From contig NZ_BPMA01000014.1 in assembly GCF_026005215.1 (NCBI RefSeq), forward strand, positions 62,001 to 126,000: a stretch of 64,000 nucleotides of DNA, read 5' to 3'. Below the pieces are notes generated by a model. That model saw only the letters and a list, made by a program, of their open reading frames with translations, was not told the origin of the DNA and made no database searches. Position numbers and translations under genes: made by a program. Positions 8,442 through 17,131 of this stretch are shown in pieces (the first letter of the stretch is position 1; each line of letters begins with the position of its first letter). Source of the DNA: Capnocytophaga catalasegens (lineage in GTDB: Bacteria > Bacteroidota > Bacteroidia > Flavobacteriales > Flavobacteriaceae).

Positions 8442-8927
8442 TTAGTCTTTCATTTCTTTGAAAACGGTATGCATCAGGCGTTTTGTGTCATTGATAATTT
8501 CTTCCAGTGAAATCATACTTTCTGTGCGTGTAACACCTTGTATATCATCTACTTGAAAAAGAATTTCTTTAGCGTGTTTGGTATCACGTGCGCGCACTTT
8601 GCAGAAAATATTATACACACCACTTATTACACTTGCTTCAGTTATGTACGGAATATTATACAAACGCTCCATCACAAATTGTGTTTGGTGATTTTTTTCA
8701 ATGTAAATTCCTACGTACATAACAAAAGTATATTCAAGTTTCTGATAATCAATAGTTAATGTCGAACCTTGTATAATACCTGCTTCTTCCATCTTACGTA
8801 CTCGAAGATGTACCGTTCCAGCCGAAATATCCAAAGCTTTGGCTATATCAGTGAACGGAGTTCTTGCATTCTCAATAAGCATATCAAGAATTTGATGGTC
8901 TGTTTCATCAAGTTTAAATCGTGCCAT
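8442..8927 (-). CDS. Lrp/AsnC-family transcriptional regulator
   Basis: 161 residues from the ATG at MARFKLDE. A possible upstream TTG start is rejected because it lies inside the -7 promoter box. The N-terminal winged helix (DETDHQILDMLIENARTPF to VRKMEEAGII) is a standard AsnC HTH, followed by the RAM ligand-binding domain (VMYVGIYIEK, ISGVYNIFCKVRA). It should sense an amino acid and form multimers on DNA. Only 12 nt separate the -7 box (8940-8947) from the ATG, so the mRNA is nearly leaderless. The effector amino acid is unknown. Confidence 0.9.
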   Translation of the reverse strand: MARFKLDETDHQILDMLIENARTPFTDIAKALDISAGTVHLRVRKMEEAGIIQGSTLTIDYQKLEYTFVMYVGIYIEKNHQTQFVMERLYNIPYITEASVISGVYNIFCKVRARDTKHAKEILFQVDDIQGVTRTESMISLEEIINDTKRLMHTVFKEMKD

Positions 8928-8939
8928 AATTTTTTTTAG

Positions 8940-8947
8940 CAAAGATA
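8940..8947 (-). promoter_or_regulatory. -7 box TATCTTTG of the Lrp/AsnC gene
   Basis: Perfect TAnnTTTG match on the minus strand, 12 nt before the ATG. It overlaps a spurious TTG start codon in frame with the gene, which decides the start choice. Confidence 0.6.
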
Positions 8948-8979
8948 GTAAATAAATTAAAATAATTGTATTTTTTTTG

Positions 8980-10077
8980 CTAAAAAATAATAGTATCTTT
9001 TATTTTTTCTTCTATTATATGTAAAATATTATTTTTTATATTATCAAAATTATAAATATCTTCTTTGTAAATATCTGATAATAAAATAGTTAAATGCCCG
9101 TGTAAATTTTCAAGTTTTCCTTCGGAAAGAATTTGAGGAACAGCTACTAATTTTCCATCTTTTAGTACTTCTTGATAGAAAATGGCTAAATTTTCGTTCG
9201 GATTTGTATCATTTTTTATTAAAATATCGCAAAATAGCTTCTCGTTTTCAGGAATTTGAAAATAATTTGTATAATTTTCGGTGATAAATTCGTTATTTGC
9301 TATACATTCAATCGCCTTGTAAATAGCCATAGCTACATATTGCCGAGTTTGTTCTCGTTGATAATCATTCGGATAGTGTCCCGCTTCAAAAAGTATCGTG
9401 GGTACTTGCCTGGTTGTGAATTGATCTCCTGTGCAATTGATATTGAAACTATCATCAAAACGCCCAATTTGATTTGGAATAAATGCTTGCAAATACGAAT
9501 TGACTACCGAAATAACTTGCATGCTTTTTCTTCGAGCCTCAGTAACGTGTCGTTGTAAATCGCCTGCGGGTGCTAAAAATGAAATAGTTGCTGGATTAGC
9601 TGTTTTTCCTGCACTAAAAATAGTTCGTTGATCGTGCATATTAAAACAAAAATCAGGTTCGATAGTATCAAATATCTGTCGTAAAAATTGACTTTCAGGT
9701 TGAGTTAAGTTTTGCGCATCACGATTCAAATCAACGCCATTGGCATTAACTCTTGTGTAATTTTTAGCTCCGTCAGGATTAAGGATAAGAATAATATATA
9801 AAGAACACTTATTCAATATATTAGGTATGGTTTCTTTAATAAAAAGTATAACATCTAACAAAGCCTTGGTAGTTGTACTTTCATTACCATGCATCTGTGA
9901 CCAAATTAAGATTTTTGTAGCACCATTTCCTATTTTATATAAAGGAATTGGTAAACCTAAAACAGAGCTTCCCTCCTGCTCCATTTTCCAATGTTTATAA
10001 TCAGCTAATAAAGGTGTTATTTTTTCCAAAGTTATGTATCGCCCCGTAATTCGAGTATCTTTTTTAAGAAATGACAT
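8980..10077 (-). CDS. M14-family zinc carboxypeptidase-like protein
   Basis: 365 residues without a signal peptide. Zinc-ligand and catalytic motifs of the M14 family are present in order: QMHGNEST (H and E ligands, near residue 64), NPDGAKNYTRVNANGVDLNR (substrate arginine and asparagine-arginine), NMHDQRT (third zinc histidine) and ILFEAGHY (catalytic glutamate). The catalytic domain spans residues 30-260; the C-terminal 100 residues are beta-rich and unassigned. Cytoplasmic location implies a peptide or murein-fragment substrate. Three TTACAnnTGTAA-type palindromes lie immediately upstream, suggesting control by the neighbouring XRE regulator. Confidence 0.8.
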   Translation of the reverse strand: MSFLKKDTRITGRYITLEKITPLLADYKHWKMEQEGSSVLGLPIPLYKIGNGATKILIWSQMHGNESTTTKALLDVILFIKETIPNILNKCSLYIILILNPDGAKNYTRVNANGVDLNRDAQNLTQPESQFLRQIFDTIEPDFCFNMHDQRTIFSAGKTANPATISFLAPAGDLQRHVTEARRKSMQVISVVNSYLQAFIPNQIGRFDDSFNINCTGDQFTTRQVPTILFEAGHYPNDYQREQTRQYVAMAIYKAIECIANNEFITENYTNYFQIPENEKLFCDILIKNDTNPNENLAIFYQEVLKDGKLVAVPQILSEGKLENLHGHLTILLSDIYKEDIYNFDNIKNNILHIIEEKIKDTIIF

Positions 10078-10092
10078 AAGTTATAAATATTT

Positions 10093-10153
10093 TTACAAAT
10101 GTAAATAATAATCAGGTTACAAATGTAAGCAATAAAGCGATTTACTTTTGTAA
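10093..10153. promoter_or_regulatory. triple palindromic operator upstream of the M14 gene
   Basis: TTACAAATGTAA occurs at 10093-10104 and 10117-10128, and a variant TTACTTTTGTAA at 10142-10153, spaced 24 and 25 bp. On the minus strand the first two copies also contain TACATTTG, a -7 consensus match, so a protein bound there would sit on the carboxypeptidase promoter. The 164 bp to the next palindrome are AT-rich with no other feature seen. Confidence 0.65.
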
Positions 10154-10317
10154 TAAAATTGACAGCATTTTCCAATATCCCTAAAAATAAATAGATAATA
10201 TATAAGATGTATAATAATAACAAATAACTTAAAATCAATATATTAAAATAAAAAAATGAGATAAAATAAAAGTGTATAAAATTGTAACTATAATATTGTG
10301 TAATTAAAAATAAAATA

Positions 10318-10329
10318 TTACATTTGTAA
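10318..10329. promoter_or_regulatory. palindromic operator over the XRE-gene promoter
   Basis: TTACATTTGTAA is the exact reverse complement of the copies upstream. It embeds the -7 box TACATTTG (10319-10326), with a weak TTG 20 nt before it, consistent with autoregulation. A looser copy, TTACAATGGTAA (10354-10365), overlaps the start codon. Confidence 0.6.
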
Positions 10330-10358
10330 AATATTGGTTGAATTAAATCTTGGTTACA

Positions 10359-10796
10359 ATGGTAAACACAACAGCTTTTACAGAACGATTACTTAAAGTG
10401 ATGAACTATTACGAATTAAGTGCCTCTGCTCTTGCAGATGAATTAGGAATACAGCGTTCAGGAATTTCACATTTGCTTTCGGAGCGAAACAAACCAAGTC
10501 TTGATTTTGTTTTGAAAATGAATGAAAAATTTCCAGAAGTAACAATCGAATGGCTTACACAAGGAAAAGGAAACTTCCCTCCTATTGATAGTGTAGATAG
10601 CTCTTTACAAAAAACTGAAAATAAGAATATTAAACAAGATACATTCGATTTATTTTCATATGCAACGCTTAATGAAAAAAACAAATTAGATATACTGAAA
10701 ATTCTTGAAAAATCTGAAGAACATTTATCTAATAAAAAGATACAAAAAATAATTTTCTTTTATGATGATAATTCTTTTGAAATATATGAAAATTAG
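10359..10796 (+). CDS. XRE-family helix-turn-helix regulator
   Basis: 145 residues from the ATG (MVNTTAFTERL). An in-frame TTG nine bases earlier is less likely. A Cro/CI-type HTH fills residues 5-65 (ALADELGIQRSGISHLLSERNKP). A short linker and a polar C-terminal region of about 80 residues follow, with no recognised sensor domain. The type is common in flavobacteria. Palindromes of one sequence flank this gene on both sides and lie over its promoter, so it is the obvious candidate to bind them and to control the M14 gene, itself and terC. Confidence 0.85.
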   Translation: MVNTTAFTERLLKVMNYYELSASALADELGIQRSGISHLLSERNKPSLDFVLKMNEKFPEVTIEWLTQGKGNFPPIDSVDSSLQKTENKNIKQDTFDLFSYATLNEKNKLDILKILEKSEEHLSNKKIQKIIFFYDDNSFEIYEN

Positions 10797-10807
10797 TTTT
10801 ATATTTG
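10776..10807 (+). promoter_or_regulatory. terC promoter inside the end of the XRE gene
   Basis: TTTG (10776-10779) and TATATTTG (10800-10807) are 20 nt apart. The start site would be near 10814, so terC has its own promoter that begins within the last codons of the regulator gene. Confidence 0.6.
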
Positions 10808-10842
10808 CGTTTTATATTAGAAAAAATAATAAAAAATCTATG

Positions 10843-10854
10843 TTACAAATGTAA
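10843..10854. promoter_or_regulatory. palindromic operator in the terC leader
   Basis: A further exact TTACAAATGTAA, 19 bp before the terC ATG and about 30 bp downstream of its predicted start site, a position suited to a roadblock repressor. Confidence 0.6.
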
Positions 10855-10873
10855 ACTTTAAATTTAGACAATT

Positions 10874-11668
10874 ATGATAGAATTTTTATCGACTCCCGAG
10901 GTTTGGGGCGCTTTAGTAACACTTACTTTCTTGGAAGTAGTTTTGGGGATAGACAATATTGTGTTTATTTCAATTGCAGCAAATAAATTGCCTGAAGAAC
11001 AACGTAAAAAAGCTACCAATTGGGGATTGATTGGAGCTATGGTACAACGAATTATTTTATTATTTTTCGTTTCATTTCTCACAAGTCTTAAAGAGCCTCT
11101 TTTTCATATACGATGGGGTTGGCTTAACTCGTCTGTAAGTGGGCAAACAATAATTCTGTTTGTGGGTGGGTTATTTTTGTTGTACAAAAGCGTACACGAA
11201 ATTCACACCAAAGTTGATGAAAAAGCAGAAGTGGCTAGCAATGAGGCTGTTAAGAAAATACATTCGCTCAGTGGAGCTATTACACAGATTATGATAATCG
11301 ATTTTATTTTCTCAATAGATTCTATACTGACAGCTGTGGGTATGACCAATGGTATTTCTGAAAATCCGAATTATGCTCTTATTCTGATGATTACAGCGGT
11401 GGTTATTTCGATAGGAATTATGATGGCTTTTGCCAATCCGATACGCAATTTTATCAATGAACATCCTTCAATGCAGATATTGGGACTATCGTTTCTTATT
11501 TTGATCGGATTTATGCTGATTACCGAAGCGGCATACCTTTCTCATACGGTTGTTTTTGGAAATGAAATAGGTTCTATTCCCAAAGGTTATTTGTATTTTT
11601 CTATTGCGTTTTCACTTTTTGTAGAATTTGTTAATATGCGGATACAAAAAAATAAGAAAAAAGTTTAA
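10874..11668 (+). CDS. TerC-family integral membrane protein
   Basis: 264 residues with about seven membrane segments. The two acidic TerC motifs are present: EVVLGIDNIVFIS in the first helix and IDFIFSIDSILTAVG mid-protein. Family members such as E. coli Alx and Bacillus MeeF/MeeY export manganese or metallate exoenzymes, so a metal-export role in the inner membrane is the best guess. It is transcribed from a promoter in the tail of the XRE gene and carries one of the palindromic operators in its leader. Confidence 0.85.
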   Translation: MIEFLSTPEVWGALVTLTFLEVVLGIDNIVFISIAANKLPEEQRKKATNWGLIGAMVQRIILLFFVSFLTSLKEPLFHIRWGWLNSSVSGQTIILFVGGLFLLYKSVHEIHTKVDEKAEVASNEAVKKIHSLSGAITQIMIIDFIFSIDSILTAVGMTNGISENPNYALILMITAVVISIGIMMAFANPIRNFINEHPSMQILGLSFLILIGFMLITEAAYLSHTVVFGNEIGSIPKGYLYFSIAFSLFVEFVNMRIQKNKKKV

Positions 11669-11684
11669 TTTTTTAAAACTAACA

Positions 11685-11718
11685 AAAAAGCGACTATTGT
11701 AATAATTAGTCGCTTTTT
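11685..11718. terminator. bidirectional terminator between terC and panB
   Basis: AAAAAGCGACTA pairs perfectly with TAGTCGCTTTTT around a 10-nt loop, giving T-runs in both directions for the convergent genes. Confidence 0.85.
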
Positions 11719-11731
11719 CTTTTAAAACTTC

Positions 11732-12550
11732 TTAAAAAGATTCTTTTTCACTGGGGAAATTACCTGATTTTATATCATCAATATAACATTGTACAGCGTT
11801 GAACATGATTTCGTTCAAGTCGGCATAGCGACGAACAAACTTAGGTTTAAAATCTATATTCATTCCGAAAAGGTCTTGAGCTACAAGTACTTGTCCATCT
11901 ACTTGATTTCCTGCACCAATACCTATGATAGGAATATGAGCATTTTGAGCAACTTCTTGAGCAAGTTTTGAAGGAATTTTTTCTAAAACAATAGAAAAAC
12001 AACCTAAATCTTCTAATAATTTAGCATCTTTTTTGAGTTTTTCCGCTTCAGCTTCTTCTTTGGCTCGTAATCCATATCCTCCAAATTTATTGATAGATTG
12101 AGGAGTTAGTCCCAAATGTCCCATAACAGGAATTCCAGCATTTAAAATTTTCTGAATACTTTCTTCAATTTCCTCACCTCCTTCCAATTTTAGTGCGTGA
12201 GCTCCTGTTTCTTTCATTACTCTTACAGCCGAATGTAAAGCTTGCAAAGGGTCTGATTGATAAGTTCCAAAAGGTAAATCAACAACAATCAATGCTCTTT
12301 CTGCCGCACGAACAACTGAAGCTCCGTGGTAAATCATCATATCAAGTGTAATAGGTAGTGTGGTTTCGTACCCTGCCATTACGTTAGCAGCAGAATCTCC
12401 TACCAAAATAATATCAATTCCTGCTTTATCTACAATTTTTGCCATCGAATAATCATATGAAGTAAGCATTGAAATTTTGTTACCTAATTTTTTCATTTCT
12501 AACAAAGTAGATGTTGTTATTTGTTTTAAATCTTTCTTTGATATAGACAT
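11732..12550 (-). CDS. panB: 3-methyl-2-oxobutanoate hydroxymethyltransferase
   Basis: Adds a hydroxymethyl group from methylene-tetrahydrofolate to alpha-ketoisovalerate, the first step of pantothenate synthesis. The 272 residues match the family. The [17 protein letters not shown] metal-binding segment, [16 protein letters not shown] and the catalytic VLEKIP motif are all visible. Cytoplasmic decamer in known members. coaD, a later CoA-pathway gene, is elsewhere in the window; panC is not seen. Single-gene unit, convergent with terC. Confidence 0.95.
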   Translation of the reverse strand: MSISKKDLKQITTSTLLEMKKLGNKISMLTSYDYSMAKIVDKAGIDIILVGDSAANVMAGYETTLPITLDMMIYHGASVVRAAERALIVVDLPFGTYQSDPLQALHSAVRVMKETGAHALKLEGGEEIEESIQKILNAGIPVMGHLGLTPQSINKFGGYGLRAKEEAEAEKLKKDAKLLEDLGCFSIVLEKIPSKLAQEVAQNAHIPIIGIGAGNQVDGQVLVAQDLFGMNIDFKPKFVRRYADLNEIMFNAVQCYIDDIKSGNFPSEKESF

Positions 12551-12593
12551 TTTTTATTTTTTATAAGTCAAGTGCAAATATACAGAAAATATT

Positions 12594-14756
12594 TTATCGA
12601 CTGAGTTTATAAATAAAACCTTTACTTATTTGGATTTGCCCTTCATTAGTTTGAAAGGAAAGTAAATTGTAAGGTTCGGTGGGAAAAACAAGATTGGTAA
12701 GACTTATTTCCCCATCATTTATAAATAATTCGGTTGAAGCAATATCAACGAAGAGACGAATTTTATAAGTTATCTTTTGTTTGATGGGCGCTTCGATAGG
12801 TTCTGTAAAAGAATCTTTAAGATTACCTCCGCTTTGACTTCTATCAATTAAAAGTTTTTGAGTATCCAAATTAAATTGTACGCTAATTTGTTCCGAATGT
12901 TTGTTAGCCAAAACAAATCCGAAAATACGAGCTTGTTCAGTAGGAGTTATAGAAAATTCGATTTCATAAGAAGCCCCTTGACTATTTATTATTGTTTGTT
13001 GTATATTGATAATTTCCATATCTTGCAAAGGAGAAACTTCTTGACGAAATAAAGTAACTTCTTGGGTAGGTGCATTTTGCAAAAATAATTGTTCCTCAAC
13101 GCTTGCCAATGATAAATTACGAGGCAGAGTCATTACTCCTCGAAAATGTTTGGTAGGAATAAAGTACTCATATTGCTCATTACTCAGCCAGCCAGTAAGT
13201 AATTTTTCTCCATTTTTTGAAGGTATATTCCACGTGGTAGCTGCATAGTTATCTTTCCCATAATCAAGTAGTTGCGGATATGACGAATTGTCGGGTGTGA
13301 AGGTTTTTCCGTCAAAATTCCCAATAAAATATAGTGTACTATTCTTTTCTTTTTCACCGACAAGTAAAACCCATTTATTTTTACCTTTGTAAGGCAATGG
13401 AAACAAATCAGGATACTGCCAATGATGTGTCGTATTTTGTTTGAATTCACCTAATTTATTCCATTTTTTCAGATTTTTAGACCCATAGAAATCAATGTTT
13501 TGTAAGGAAGCTGCAACCATAATCCACTGCTTGGTAGGTTCATACCAAAAAATCTTTAATCCATCGAAACTTGCTGTATTTTTATCAATCAAAATCGGAT
13601 TTTTGGTATATTTGGCAAAGGTACAACCGTCAAGGCTATATGCAATAGATAACGTTTGTTGTTCTTCGCCAACTGTATAAATAGCAATCAGAGCTTCTTT
13701 ACCAAATCCAGCTGTATTATTTTTATCAGAGACAATACTTGCAGAGGTAATCGCTCCCAATTTGTCAGGACTCATAGCAATAGGCATATATTTCCAGTCG
13801 ATAAAATCTGAACTAATAGCGTGTCCTAAATGCCCATTTCCTAAAACAGATGCATATGGATTATACTGAAAAAATAAATGATAATTCTCTTTGTAAAAAA
13901 TTCCGATAGGTTTGTTCATATATCCGTAATAAGGCGAAAAATGAAACGATGGCCTGTATTTTTCGTAATAATTAAAGTCAAATGTATCGGCTTGTTGTAT
14001 TTGAGAAAAACCAATATCTGATTTTTCGATATAACTAAATGCAATCGCAATGGTTTGATTTTCAAATTTTTCAACGGAAATAGGCACCCAATAATCAATT
14101 TTTGTTTTAGCAAGGCGAATATGTATTGGTTCTTCTTTATTTTGTTGATTTGTCATAAGTTGAATCAAAATTTCGGGAGCTTCTTCTTCGATAGGAAGTA
14201 ATAAGTATTTTTTTGAAATGTCAAAATACATAAAATAATTTGTCATTTCCACATTTTTAGGTAAATTATTTTGCTCAATTTGGTCGATGAGTAGATATCC
14301 CCACTCCCCTTTTTGGTTATCAACAATACGAAGTGACGCCGTTTGGTTACGATAAGGCTTAATATTCCACGTGTGCCATTGTAAGGTCTCACTATTGATA
14401 GTAGGGCTTGATTTGTAAATAGTTTTCCCGTTGATAATTAGTTCAATATACATTTCTTTTGAAACACCTCCGCCAATTAGAAAGTTCAAATAATCACGTT
14501 TCAAAACAAATTCTTTGGAATAAAGTATTCCTTGTAGGTCTTGATTTTGATAACTACTAACGAGATAGTTACCTTCAAATCCTTGTATATTGGGTGATAT
14601 ATCAGTCGATTTAGCTGGCTTTTGAGAGAAAGCATTTCCTGAAATAGTCCATTTGTCAAAGTTTCCTAATTCAAAATCGTCTATACTGATAGATTCAGAA
14701 GATGAAGAGCAACTAACAATTAAAATTAAAAATCCGTAAATTATTTTTTTGTACAT
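12594..14756 (-). CDS. GH32-like lipoprotein lacking the catalytic residues
   Basis: 720 residues from the ATG at MYKKIIYG; a start 48 bp upstream would spoil the signal peptide. A lipobox (LIVSC) makes it an envelope lipoprotein. Residues about 20-160 match the DUF4980 domain found before Bacteroidota GH32 levanases (WTISGNAF, FLIGGG). The five-bladed GH32 region and a C-terminal beta-sandwich follow. The active site is wrecked: WMNDPNG is YMNKPIG (nucleophile Asp to Lys282), FRDPK is FDGLK (Asp to Gly399) and WECPDLF is WQYPDLF (acid/base Glu to Gln447). The frame is intact, so it is probably a fructan-binding or otherwise repurposed pseudoenzyme, not a hydrolase. A -7 box TATATTTG lies at 14794-14801. 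No SusC/SusD genes adjoin it. Confidence 0.85.
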   Translation of the reverse strand: MYKKIIYGFLILIVSCSSSSESISIDDFELGNFDKWTISGNAFSQKPAKSTDISPNIQGFEGNYLVSSYQNQDLQGILYSKEFVLKRDYLNFLIGGGVSKEMYIELIINGKTIYKSSPTINSETLQWHTWNIKPYRNQTASLRIVDNQKGEWGYLLIDQIEQNNLPKNVEMTNYFMYFDISKKYLLLPIEEEAPEILIQLMTNQQNKEEPIHIRLAKTKIDYWVPISVEKFENQTIAIAFSYIEKSDIGFSQIQQADTFDFNYYEKYRPSFHFSPYYGYMNKPIGIFYKENYHLFFQYNPYASVLGNGHLGHAISSDFIDWKYMPIAMSPDKLGAITSASIVSDKNNTAGFGKEALIAIYTVGEEQQTLSIAYSLDGCTFAKYTKNPILIDKNTASFDGLKIFWYEPTKQWIMVAASLQNIDFYGSKNLKKWNKLGEFKQNTTHHWQYPDLFPLPYKGKNKWVLLVGEKEKNSTLYFIGNFDGKTFTPDNSSYPQLLDYGKDNYAATTWNIPSKNGEKLLTGWLSNEQYEYFIPTKHFRGVMTLPRNLSLASVEEQLFLQNAPTQEVTLFRQEVSPLQDMEIINIQQTIINSQGASYEIEFSITPTEQARIFGFVLANKHSEQISVQFNLDTQKLLIDRSQSGGNLKDSFTEPIEAPIKQKITYKIRLFVDIASTELFINDGEISLTNLVFPTEPYNLLSFQTNEGQIQISKGFIYKLSR

Positions 14757-14918
14757 TGTAAATTCTCTTTTAACAAAAATCAAAAATAGAAAGCAAATAT
14801 ACAAATAAAAATATAAGTGTTTTATGTTTTCAATTAGGAAATCTTCTATTACTAAAAATTCATTTTTATAGAAGTTAAAGTATTTTTTGTAAAATACAAA
14901 ATTAAAGAAAAAATATAA

Positions 14919-14940
14919 GGACTATTTTATGAAATAGCCC
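14919..14940 (-). terminator. probable terminator of the acyltransferase gene
   Basis: CTATTT/AAATAG with flanking GG/CC forms a hairpin whose minus-strand 3' side runs into a T-rich tract. It lies 116 bp past the end of the alpha-oxoamine synthase gene. The rest of this gap is AT-rich without other features. Confidence 0.4.
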
Positions 14941-15055
14941 CTATTAAAATTTTATTATTTACAAGAATTTACGTAATCTTGAACAATCTGAATCTAATGC
15001 TTAAGCAAAATAAATTTTTCATTTTTATTAAAATCGTTACTAAACAATCCAAAAA

Positions 15056-16318
15056 TTACATATGCCCCATTTGCTGAGCAAGTTCCGCATTTTGCTCACG
15101 ATACTGACCGTTTTCCAATTTGCTTCGGATAGCAGAAAAAGCCTCCAAGGTTTCTTCGATGTCCTTCATCGTGTGCGATGCAGTCGGAATCATACGTAGC
15201 AGAATCATCCCTTTCGGAATTACGGGATACACTACGATAGAAAGGAAAATACGGTAGTTCTCGCGTAGGTCATTTACCATTGCCATTGCTTCCGGAATGC
15301 TTCCCTCTAAGAAAACAGGCGTTACACAAGTGTTCGTATTACCAATGTTGAACCCTCGGGATTTCAAGCCGTTTTGCAGGGCGTTCACATTGTCCCAAAG
15401 TTTTTGTTTCAGCTCGGGCATTGTGCGTAACATTTCCAAACGTTTTAATGCTCCCTTCACATAAATCATCGGTAAGGCTTTGGCGAACATCTGCGAACGC
15501 AAATTGTACTTCAAATAGTCGATAATTTCCTTGTCTCCGGAAACAAAAGCACCAATTCCAGCCATTGATTTGGCAAAAGTAGAGAAATAAACATCAATTT
15601 TGTCCTGAACACCTTGTTCTTCACCTGCTCCAGCACCCGTTTTGCCAAGTGTACCGAATCCGTGAGCATCATCTACCAAAATTCGGAAACCATATTTCTC
15701 TTTGTGAGCCAAAATTTCCTTCAAAATACCTTGTTGTCCACGCATTCCGAACACCCCTTCGGTAATTACCAGAATTCCTCCGCCCGTAGCATCGGCAATC
15801 TTCTTAGCACGTTCGATGTTTTTCAAGAAACTCTCTTCGTCGTTATGCTTATACGTAAAACGCTTACCAAAATGCAATCGAACCCCGTCGATAATACATC
15901 CGTGTGAGTCCACATCATAGACGATTACGTCATTCTTGGTTACTAACGCATCGATGATAGAAACCATTCCTTGATACCCGAAGTTTAACAGATACGCAGC
16001 TTCTTTTTGTGAGAATTCAGCCAATTTTCTTTCCAACTCTTCGTGCATCGAAGTGTGTCCACTCATCATTCTGGCTCCCATCGGGTACGCCGCTCCGTAT
16101 TCAGCGGCTGCTTCTGCATCTACCTTACGGATTTCTGGGTGATTTGCCAACCCAAGATAGTCATTGATGCTCCAGTTGAGGATTTCTTTGCCCTGAAACT
16201 TCATTCGTGGTCCCAGTTCGCCCTCTAATTTTGGGAATACGTAATATCCCTCAGCATGAGATGCCCAACGCCCGATATTTCCTTTATTCTCTCTGATTCT
16301 TTCAAATAAATCTGTCAT
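15056..16318 (-). CDS. alpha-oxoamine synthase, probable cysteate (or serine) fatty-acyltransferase
   Basis: 420 residues, PLP fold type I, of the serine palmitoyltransferase/KBL/AONS family. Key motifs are DSHGCIIDGVRLH (PLP-stacking histidine), LVDDAHGFGTLG (PLP aspartate and histidine) and FAKSMAGIGAFVSG (Schiff-base lysine). The N-terminal region (EGYYVFPKLEGELGPRM) resembles, from memory, the Bacteroidota protein shown in Flavobacterium johnsoniae to condense cysteate with acyl-CoA/ACP, giving the capnine precursor needed for efficient gliding. A serine-using SPT role cannot be excluded by eye. GC content (about 45-48 percent on sampled lines) is well above the neighbours. A GNAT and a cysteine-synthase-like enzyme lie upstream on the same strand. 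Confidence 0.8.
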   Translation of the reverse strand: MTDLFERIRENKGNIGRWASHAEGYYVFPKLEGELGPRMKFQGKEILNWSINDYLGLANHPEIRKVDAEAAAEYGAAYPMGARMMSGHTSMHEELERKLAEFSQKEAAYLLNFGYQGMVSIIDALVTKNDVIVYDVDSHGCIIDGVRLHFGKRFTYKHNDEESFLKNIERAKKIADATGGGILVITEGVFGMRGQQGILKEILAHKEKYGFRILVDDAHGFGTLGKTGAGAGEEQGVQDKIDVYFSTFAKSMAGIGAFVSGDKEIIDYLKYNLRSQMFAKALPMIYVKGALKRLEMLRTMPELKQKLWDNVNALQNGLKSRGFNIGNTNTCVTPVFLEGSIPEAMAMVNDLRENYRIFLSIVVYPVIPKGMILLRMIPTASHTMKDIEETLEAFSAIRSKLENGQYREQNAELAQQMGHM

Positions 16319-16492
16319 CGTTTTTGTTTATTTTTAATATTATTGTATTAATTCTTTTGTATTTGTTTCTATAAAATAAAGTGTTTTTAAAAATTAATTT
16401 CAGAAAATTTGTATTTTTATTGTATAATCTATGAATTCACATAGGGTAAATAGTTATTTTCCCCAACATTGATAGAATTATATTTCTTCTAT

Positions 16493-17032
16493 TTATGTAT
16501 TCCAATAAACTATATCTCCCAAAACTTTATGAAAAGCCTTTCGTTGTGAATTTCTTTGATAAATGATACCACAATATGTATATCCCAGTTTATCAAGAAT
16601 TCGAAGCATTGGCAAATTATCGAAATTGGTATCAATACGTATATTATGAATGCCTTTTTCTTTTACAAGTAATTCGGCTATAGTTAATAACATCTTACCC
16701 ACTCCTTTTCCTTTTGCATTTTTGGATACTGCCATACGATGTACGGTAGCATAAGGTTGTTCGTTTAGCCAATAGCCATCTAAAAAAGCATATGGAGGTT
16801 CTTTTATATCCATTATAATAGCCATGTATCCTAAAATTTCTGAATTGGTAGGTGATGTTAATACATAGCCGTATCCATTGAGTATATCTTGTTCAATGGT
16901 TTCTTTGCTTGGATATCCGTCTTGCCATTGGTCGCTTCCTTCTTGTTTTCTGGTTTCTTTGGCAAAGAGAATAATATCCCATATGGTATCGAAGTCTTGT
17001 ATTTTGGCTTTTTGTATATCGTATCTAAACAT
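16493..17032 (-). CDS. GNAT-family N-acetyltransferase
   Basis: 179 residues of the GNAT fold. The acetyl-CoA binding motif A is clear (VHRMAVSKNAKGKGVGKMLL, a variant of the R-x-x-G-x-G/A loop), followed by RIDTNFDNLPMLRILDKLGY, typical of the family's C-terminal half. The substrate is unknown; related proteins usually act on small amines or amino acids. It sits between the alpha-oxoamine synthase and the cysteine-synthase-like gene on the same strand, with gaps of about 175 and 100 bp. A role in N-acylating capnine is a tempting but unsupported idea. Confidence 0.75.
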   Translation of the reverse strand: MFRYDIQKAKIQDFDTIWDIILFAKETRKQEGSDQWQDGYPSKETIEQDILNGYGYVLTSPTNSEILGYMAIIMDIKEPPYAFLDGYWLNEQPYATVHRMAVSKNAKGKGVGKMLLTIAELLVKEKGIHNIRIDTNFDNLPMLRILDKLGYTYCGIIYQRNSQRKAFHKVLGDIVYWNT

Positions 17033-17131
17033 AGGCTACTATGTAGTATTGGGTAAATTTAGCAAAAAAACATAGTGTAACGATTCTAATACATTTATTA
17101 TGTATGGTTATCGTTATTCAAGCTAATTTTT

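Noticed and set aside
10854-10874. XRE gene and palindromes as a prophage repressor region
   Set aside because: No integrase, phage genes or attachment site; neighbours are conserved chromosomal genes.
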